Below, in pieces: positions 30,975 through 35,489 of a stretch of 35,489 bases of DNA. This DNA comes from Pseudomonadota bacterium (GTDB lineage: Bacteria > Pseudomonadota > Gammaproteobacteria > Xanthomonadales > Xanthomonadaceae). Each line of letters opens with the position of its first letter. The first letter of the stretch is position 1. The stretch is taken from NCBI GenBank assembly GCA_023386795.1, contig JAEWJB010000173.1, positions 1-35,489 of the forward strand, read 5' to 3'. Both the position numbers and the translations under genes were made by a program. The notes under the pieces are model-generated. The model made no database searches and was not told where the DNA came from. It saw only the letters and a list, made by a program, of their open reading frames with translations.

Positions 30975-31717
30975 TCGTCGCCGAAGACCTGCACAAGTCG
31001 TTCAAGACCCGCACCGGCCTGGTCAAGGCCGTGGACGGAGTGAGTTTCAGCGCGGGCGATGGACGCATCACCGGCCTGCTCGGCCCCAATGGCGCGGGCA
31101 AGACCACCACGCTGCGCATGCTCTACACCCTGATGGCGCCCGACAGCGGCCGGGTCACCGTGGACGGTATCGACACCGTCACCGACCCCATCGCCGTGCG
31201 CCGCCGCCTCGGCGTGCTGCCGGACGCGCGCGGTGTGTACAAGCGCCTCACCGCACGCGAGAACATCGCCTACTTCGGCCAGCTGCATGGCATGTCGGCC
31301 TCGCATATCGCCGAGCGCGTGCGCGTGCTGTCCAAGGCCCTGGACATGGACGACATCCTCGACCGCCAGACCGAAGGCTTCAGCCAGGGCCAGCGCACCA
31401 AGACCGCCATCGCCCGCGCGCTGGTGCACGACCCGCGCAACGTCATCCTCGACGAACCCACCAATGGCCTGGACGTGATGACCACCCGCGCGCTGCGTGG
31501 CTTCCTGCGCCAGCTGCGCGAGGAAGGGCGCTGCGTGATCTTCTCCAGCCACATCATGCAGGAGGTGGCGGCGCTGTGCGACAGCATCGCCATCATTGCC
31601 AAGGGGACGGTAGTCGCCGCCGGCACGGCCGACGAGCTGCGCGCGCAGACCGGCGAGGACAACCTGGAGGACGCCTTCGTCAAGGCGATCGGCTCGGACG
31701 AGGGACTGCACGCATGA
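30971..31717 (+). CDS. natA: ABC transporter ATPase, NatA-like
   Basis: Encodes 248 residues. Walker A GPNGAGKT (38-45), Q-loop region LGVLPDARGVYKRLTARENI, signature FSQGQ, Walker B VILDEPTNGLD, H-loop FSSHIMQEV. The DARGVYKRLT segment and FSQGQ signature are typical of NatA, which with NatB exports Na+ or other compounds. GGAGG lies eight bases before ATG 30971. Its stop overlaps natB (ATGA). Confidence 0.9.
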   Translation: MIVAEDLHKSFKTRTGLVKAVDGVSFSAGDGRITGLLGPNGAGKTTTLRMLYTLMAPDSGRVTVDGIDTVTDPIAVRRRLGVLPDARGVYKRLTARENIAYFGQLHGMSASHIAERVRVLSKALDMDDILDRQTEGFSQGQRTKTAIARALVHDPRNVILDEPTNGLDVMTTRALRGFLRQLREEGRCVIFSSHIMQEVAALCDSIAIIAKGTVVAAGTADELRAQTGEDNLEDAFVKAIGSDEGLHA

Positions 31718-32919
31718 ACCAGAGGGAACCCAACAAGCGCGGCCTGCTCGCCACCGTGTGGACGGTGATGCGCAAGGAACTGCGTGACATCTCGCGCGAC
31801 CGTCGCACGCTGCTGCTTTCGCTGCTGCTCGCACCGCTGCTGTATCCGGTGTTGATCCTGGGCATGAACATGCTGGCCGAGTCGCGGGTGAAGACTCAGA
31901 TCGACAAGCCGCTGGACATTCCCACCGTCAATGCGCAAGCCGCGCCGAACCTGGTCGCCTTCCTCAAGGCGCAGGGACTGAACGCGGTCACCGCACCCGA
32001 CGACCTGACCGCGGCGATCCGCAGCCAGGACATCGACGTGGCCATGCGCATCAGCGACGACTACGCGCAGGCATGGCGGGAAGGGCGTCCAGCGCTGGTG
32101 GAGATCCTGCGCGATACCACGCGGCGTGATGCCGACATTCCCAGCACGCGCCTGCAGGCGGCGTTGGGTGCCTACGGGCAGCAGGTGGGCGCATTGCGCC
32201 TGCTGGCACGCGGCATCGATGCGCAGGTCGCGCGGCCGGTGGATGTCGGCATGCAGGATTTGGCGACGGCGGAGGCCAAGCGTGGCTTCTACATGTCGCT
32301 GCTGCTGCCGGTGTTGTTGATCATCACGTCCTTCCTCGGCGGTGCATACCTGATCCTCGACGCCACCGCCGGCGAGCGCGAGCGCCAGTCGCTGGAGCCG
32401 CTGCTGGCCACGCCGGCACCGCGCAGTGCAGTGGTGAGCGGCAAGATCGCCGCAGCATGCGTCATCGGCATGGTATCGCTGCTGCTCACGCTACTGGCGT
32501 TCAAGTTCAGCGCGATGTTTGCCACCGGTGCGGCGCGGCAGCTCAACGTCAGCTACCTGTCGATGGTGCAGATGCTCTTCGTGCTCATGCCGATGCTGTT
32601 CATCGGTACGTCGTTGCTGACGTACCTGGCGGCGGCGGCCAAGAGCATGAAGGAGGCGCAGAGCCACATGACCTGGCTGATGCTGTTGCCGATGCTGCCC
32701 GGCTACGCGCTGATGGTGTACCCGCTGAAGACCCAGCTGTGGCATTTCGCGGTGCCGTTCCTGGCGCAGAACCAGATGCTGCAGAAGATCACGCGACACG
32801 AGACGATCGACATGCAGGTATGGGCGGTGTATCTCGGCGCGGGCTTCGGGTTGGCGGCGTTGTTGTGGTTCGCGGCGGTGCGTCGCTACCACCATGAGCG
32901 ATTGGCGATCAGCGGCTGA
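31714..32919 (+). CDS. natB: ABC-2 type transporter permease, NatB-like
   Basis: Encodes 401 residues. One N-terminal helix (about 32-52, LLLSLLLAPLLYPVLILG after the motif RKELRDISRDRRT), a large extracytoplasmic domain (about 55-190), then five or six helices (about 195-395) with the landmark GERERQSLEPLLATP. This is the NatB/CcmB-like arrangement. It forms the membrane part of the exporter with the ATPase encoded upstream, overlapping it by 4 bp. The substrate is unknown; Na+, peptides and antibiotics are all known for relatives. Confidence 0.88.
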   Translation: MNQREPNKRGLLATVWTVMRKELRDISRDRRTLLLSLLLAPLLYPVLILGMNMLAESRVKTQIDKPLDIPTVNAQAAPNLVAFLKAQGLNAVTAPDDLTAAIRSQDIDVAMRISDDYAQAWREGRPALVEILRDTTRRDADIPSTRLQAALGAYGQQVGALRLLARGIDAQVARPVDVGMQDLATAEAKRGFYMSLLLPVLLIITSFLGGAYLILDATAGERERQSLEPLLATPAPRSAVVSGKIAAACVIGMVSLLLTLLAFKFSAMFATGAARQLNVSYLSMVQMLFVLMPMLFIGTSLLTYLAAAAKSMKEAQSHMTWLMLLPMLPGYALMVYPLKTQLWHFAVPFLAQNQMLQKITRHETIDMQVWAVYLGAGFGLAALLWFAAVRRYHHERLAISG

Positions 32920-32949
32920 CGCGGTCCTCGTCAGCCTGTCGAAACGCTG

Positions 32950-32976
32950 CACCGGCGGCCGCCGAGGCCGCCGGTG
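32950..32976 (+). terminator. strong hairpin after natB
   Basis: CACCGGCGGCC-GCCGA-GGCCGCCGGTG is an 11-bp perfect stem 30 bp after the natB stop. It lacks a T tract, so it may terminate poorly or protect the 3' end. The rest of the 211-bp gap before the EF-hand gene shows no other feature. Confidence 0.5.
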
Positions 32977-33130
32977 TCGCCAATCAGCGGCAACTGCTCG
33001 CGTAAACCGTTTCCATGCAACAGCCCCGCTGAGCGATTCAGCCATGCGCCTGCCGCTTCGCGCCCGGTTGACGGCAGCACAACGAATGCACGCGCAGGCT
33101 CGGGCCACACCCAGACCTGCGGAGGGCAGG

Positions 33131-33577
33131 ATGAAACGCAACCTGATGAACGTGGCGCTTGGCGCCGTGCTGATGCTCCCGGCATTGGCCATGGCGGGTG
33201 ACAAGGCCGCCAAGATGGACAAGATGGACGCCAACAACGACGGCGTGGTCACCAGTGCCGAGCACAGCGCTGGCGCGCAGCAGATGTTCACCGCGATGGA
33301 TGCCGACAAGGACGGCTACGTGACCGCCGCCGAGATGGACGCGCATTGGGCCGCCAAGGGCGCGGGCGACAAGGCGGACCGCATGAAGATGTCCTCGGCC
33401 GACAAGATCAAGGCCATCGACACCGACGGCGACGGCCGCATTTCCTCCGCCGAACATGCGGCCGGTTCGGCCAAGATGTTCGCGAAGATGGATGCCAATG
33501 GCGACGGCAAGCTCACCGCCGCCGAAATGCAGGCCGGTCACGACAAGGCGGCGAAGCAGGCTTCCAGCGGCATGTAA
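33131..33577 (+). CDS. exported protein with four EF-hand calcium-binding loops
   Basis: Encodes 148 residues. Signal peptide MKRNLMNVALGAVLMLPALAMA, cleaved before GDKAAK, so periplasmic. Four canonical 12-residue EF-hand loops: D33-E44 (DANNDGVVTSAE), D57-E68 (DADKDGYVTAAE), D97-E108 (DTDGDGRISSAE) and D121-E132 (DANGDGKLTAAE). Every loop has acidic or Asn/Asp ligands at positions 1, 3, 5 and a Glu at 12, so all should bind Ca2+. The linkers are rich in Lys, Met and Ala. Ribosome site GGAGGGCAGG directly precedes ATG 33131. It has its own terminator, so it is likely a single-gene unit. Confidence 0.88.
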   Translation: MKRNLMNVALGAVLMLPALAMAGDKAAKMDKMDANNDGVVTSAEHSAGAQQMFTAMDADKDGYVTAAEMDAHWAAKGAGDKADRMKMSSADKIKAIDTDGDGRISSAEHAAGSAKMFAKMDANGDGKLTAAEMQAGHDKAAKQASSGM

Positions 33578-33597
33578 TCCCCGCTCGCGGGCAATGG

Positions 33598-33628
33598 GCG
33601 CCGGGCACGTGTACTGCCCGGCGCTTTT
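33598..33628 (+). terminator. rho-independent terminator of the EF-hand gene
   Basis: GCGCCGGGCA (33598-33607), a 7-base loop, TGCCCGGCGC (33615-33624), then TTTTGCTT. Ten-bp perfect stem with a short T tract on the plus strand. Confidence 0.8.
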
Positions 33629-33637
33629 GCTTGTGCA

Positions 33638-35128
33638 CTACAGCTCGACGTCGTAACGCTCCACGCGACCCACTGCATTGATCGAGGCCCGGACGTCCGC
33701 ACGTTTCTTCAGCGCCTGCATGCGCGGGGCCAGCGGCGCGAAAGCCGGCAGGGGTTCGGGTTCGGGCTGGTCCTGCAGGTCGAACAGCATGTCGCCACGG
33801 CGCAGCGGAGAGGCCAGTTCGTCGCGGACGAACTGGGCGGCCTCATCCTGCGCGTCCACCAGCAGCAGTGACGTCAGCCAGATGCGTGGCGCATCGGCGC
33901 GATGCGCGCGCAGGTAGTCCAGCGCCTGGTTGGCGGCAGGCTCGTCATGCATCTGGCGCGCGGCCAGCAGGTGCAGCATGTGCAACACCATCTCGCCGTA
34001 GGGCGAAACATCACCCAGCGTGGCGATGGCATCGAGCGCTTCCTTCGGACGCTCCAGGCCTACCAGCATCTCGCCCAGGTTGAGCGCCTGGCTCACGTTG
34101 CGCTGGCCCTGTTCGGGCATCTGGCGAAGACGTTGGCGCAAGGCCAACGCCTCATCGCGGCGCCCAAGCCGGCGCAGTGCGCTGACGCGGTTTTCCATCA
34201 GCCACAGGAACTGGTCCATGTGCGTGTAGGGCGGTTGGGCATCCTGAGCCTGTGCCGCCTCGACCACCGCGTCCACCTGGCTGCTCATGCGCAGCACTTC
34301 CTCGTACTCGCCCAGCGAAAGCATCGTCGCGGCGAGGTTCACCAGTACGCTCATGTCGTCCGGGTCGAGCAGGTTGGCCACGCGCAGCGCATCGCGCTCC
34401 TGCTCCAGCGCATGGCGCACGTTCCAGCGCGGCGCGGCACGGTCCACCCAGGGATCGAAACGGCGGTCGGCGCGCAGGCGCACCATCCCGTCCGAGCTGT
34501 CGATACGCGAGAGCGTGGCCGGCACGGCGTCGCGCTCGCCCGCTTCGTACTGCAGCACGGCCAGTTCGTACCATTCGGCGGTCGGTGCGGTGCCGCCGAT
34601 GGTCCAGCGCGCATCGAACAGGGCCTGCAGCAGCACGCGCCTCGCGTCGCTGCCGGGTGAGGCATCGCGCAGGAATGCGTAGATCACGCCGGGATCCAGC
34701 TCCGGCAATGTCCGCGGCGAGGCGCCGATATGCCTGGCCAGGTGCCGTGCCGCGAGATCGCGCTCGCCTCCCTGGTGGTCGGCCACCGCGCGCATGTACC
34801 AGATGTCGCCTATCGAGGGCTCGGTGACGCTGGCCCGCTCCAGCAGCGCGCGTGCCTGCGCGATGCGCTCCAGCCCCAGCGCGCTCCAGCCCGCCACGGC
34901 GAGGGCGGCGGCCTGCTGCGGCGGGTCGAGCGTCGCGAAGCGCGGGTCGGCCAGCAGCCGCTCCATCGTCGCCTGGCCTTCGGCATCGGGCTTGCCTTCC
35001 AATGCGCGTGCCGCCGCCTGCAACTGGGCGGCGAAGTCCGGGGCGGGCGGGGCGGCAGGACCGGCGAAGGCCGGTGCGGCCAGCAGCAACAACATCAGCG
35101 GCAAAGTCTGCCAGCGGTACAAACGCAT
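33638..35128 (-). CDS. exported TPR-like repeat protein
   Basis: Encodes 496 residues. Signal peptide MRLYRWQTLPLMLLLLAAPAFA, cleaved about residue 22. The rest is almost all helical, with pairs of helices of TPR type, for example AALAVAGWSALGLERIAQAR, LVNLAATMLSLGEYEEVL and ALNLGEMLVGLERPKEAL. The end is PAFAPLAPRMQALKKRADVRASI followed by a short strand INAVGRVERYDVEL. ATG 35128 has GGAAGGA six bases upstream. It is downstream of a TonB-family gene on the same strand, with a terminator between them. A periplasmic scaffold role is likely; partners are unknown. Confidence 0.75.
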   Translation of the reverse strand: MRLYRWQTLPLMLLLLAAPAFAGPAAPPAPDFAAQLQAAARALEGKPDAEGQATMERLLADPRFATLDPPQQAAALAVAGWSALGLERIAQARALLERASVTEPSIGDIWYMRAVADHQGGERDLAARHLARHIGASPRTLPELDPGVIYAFLRDASPGSDARRVLLQALFDARWTIGGTAPTAEWYELAVLQYEAGERDAVPATLSRIDSSDGMVRLRADRRFDPWVDRAAPRWNVRHALEQERDALRVANLLDPDDMSVLVNLAATMLSLGEYEEVLRMSSQVDAVVEAAQAQDAQPPYTHMDQFLWLMENRVSALRRLGRRDEALALRQRLRQMPEQGQRNVSQALNLGEMLVGLERPKEALDAIATLGDVSPYGEMVLHMLHLLAARQMHDEPAANQALDYLRAHRADAPRIWLTSLLLVDAQDEAAQFVRDELASPLRRGDMLFDLQDQPEPEPLPAFAPLAPRMQALKKRADVRASINAVGRVERYDVEL

Positions 35129-35181
35129 CGATGTCCTTCCGATGGAGCCCGATCCGCTCGCGCGGCCATGGGCCAATGGCG

Positions 35182-35209
35182 AAAAAAAGGCCCGGGAAAA
35201 TCCCGGGCC
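35182..35209 (-). terminator. rho-independent terminator of the tonB-family gene
   Basis: Read on the minus strand, GGCCCGGGA-TTT-TCCCGGGCC followed by seven T. Nine-bp perfect stem; an excellent terminator between the TonB-family gene and the TPR-like gene. Confidence 0.9.
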
Positions 35210-35232
35210 CGGAGGTGTGTCGCAGACCGGGG

Positions 35233-35489
35233 TCAGGTGCCCGGGCTGAAGGACAGCGTGCGGCGGGTGGTCACCGGCGCGGCCACCGGCTCGAACTTCC
35301 AGCGCTTGGTGGCGTTGAGCGCTTCGCGGTCGAACACGCGGGCCGGGTTGGCCCGCAGCACGCGCGAGCTGGTGACCGAGCCGTCGGTGCCCACGGTGAT
35401 CTCCACCAGCACTTCGCCCGACGTGCCGGCGCGCAGCGCTTCAGGCGGATAACGGGGCGCCGGGGTGCTGATCGGACGCAGGGTGGCGG
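35233..35489 (-). CDS. TonB-family protein, C-terminal domain (partial)
   Basis: Only the last 84 or so residues are in the window; the frame is open to the edge and stops at 35233. The sequence has the TonB C-terminal pattern: ISTPAPRYPPEALRAGTSGE, then VLVEITVGTDGSVTSSRVL, FDREALNATKRWKFEP and a final strand. This periplasmic domain contacts TonB-dependent receptors, although in xanthomonads many TonB-like proteins have other N-termini, which cannot be seen here. Confidence 0.85.
   Translation of the reverse strand, partial: ATLRPISTPAPRYPPEALRAGTSGEVLVEITVGTDGSVTSSRVLRANPARVFDREALNATKRWKFEPVAAPVTTRRTLSFSPGT

Overview
The window is high-GC DNA that looks like the chromosome of a gammaproteobacterium of the Xanthomonadaceae/Lysobacteraceae (Stenotrophomonas, Lysobacter or Luteimonas type). 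The basis is codon bias, gene content (Kef, MgtE, Pat, NrdAB, YadGH, NatAB, TonB), a copy of the GTAGGAGCGGCTTCAGCCGC element and many short hairpins between genes. All identities come from reading the sequence; no database search was possible.

Layout. 1-7741: tail of a Lys/Ala-rich protein, a small lipoprotein, a KefB/C potassium-efflux antiporter, the magnesium transporter MgtE, a 901-residue Pat-type protein acetyltransferase and a second lipoprotein. 7742-12214: the class Ia ribonucleotide reductase locus nrdA - small KTSC-like gene - nrdB. It has a clear promoter, two NrdR-box-like sites 32 bp apart, a long hairpin-rich leader, and a hairpin array plus terminator at the end. 12341-16949: a hotdog thioesterase, a minus-strand cluster (YadG/YadH ABC exporter, PanE-family reductase, a small membrane protein) and a divergent ferredoxin-NADP reductase-like flavoprotein. 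16992-19697: a receptor-like membrane protein without an output domain, divergent from an MFS exporter.

19.7-28.4 kb is different: visibly richer in A+T, different codon use, long non-coding margins, and a repeated AGTTTGT motif clustered at both edges. It carries, all on the minus strand, a truncated HExxH metallopeptidase, a 1871-residue secreted YD-repeat (Rhs) protein whose C-terminus is six fibronectin-III-like repeats instead of the Rhs core and toxin, a separate 295-residue protein with its own signal peptide carrying exactly that missing Rhs core plus a C-terminal toxin-like domain, and a 79-residue putative immunity protein overlapping it by 4 bp. This split Rhs system on a probable island is the most interesting object here.

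28.4-35.5 kb returns to core-like DNA: a membrane protein/XRE regulator pair with two operator-like palindromes, a secreted TAP-like alpha/beta hydrolase coupled through an 11-codon micro-ORF to a NatA/NatB ABC exporter, a four-EF-hand periplasmic protein, a large TPR-like exported protein and the end of a TonB-family protein. Four groups look co-transcribed: nrdA-KTSC-nrdB; yadG-yadH-panE; the Rhs core and immunity pair; and hydrolase-natA-natB.
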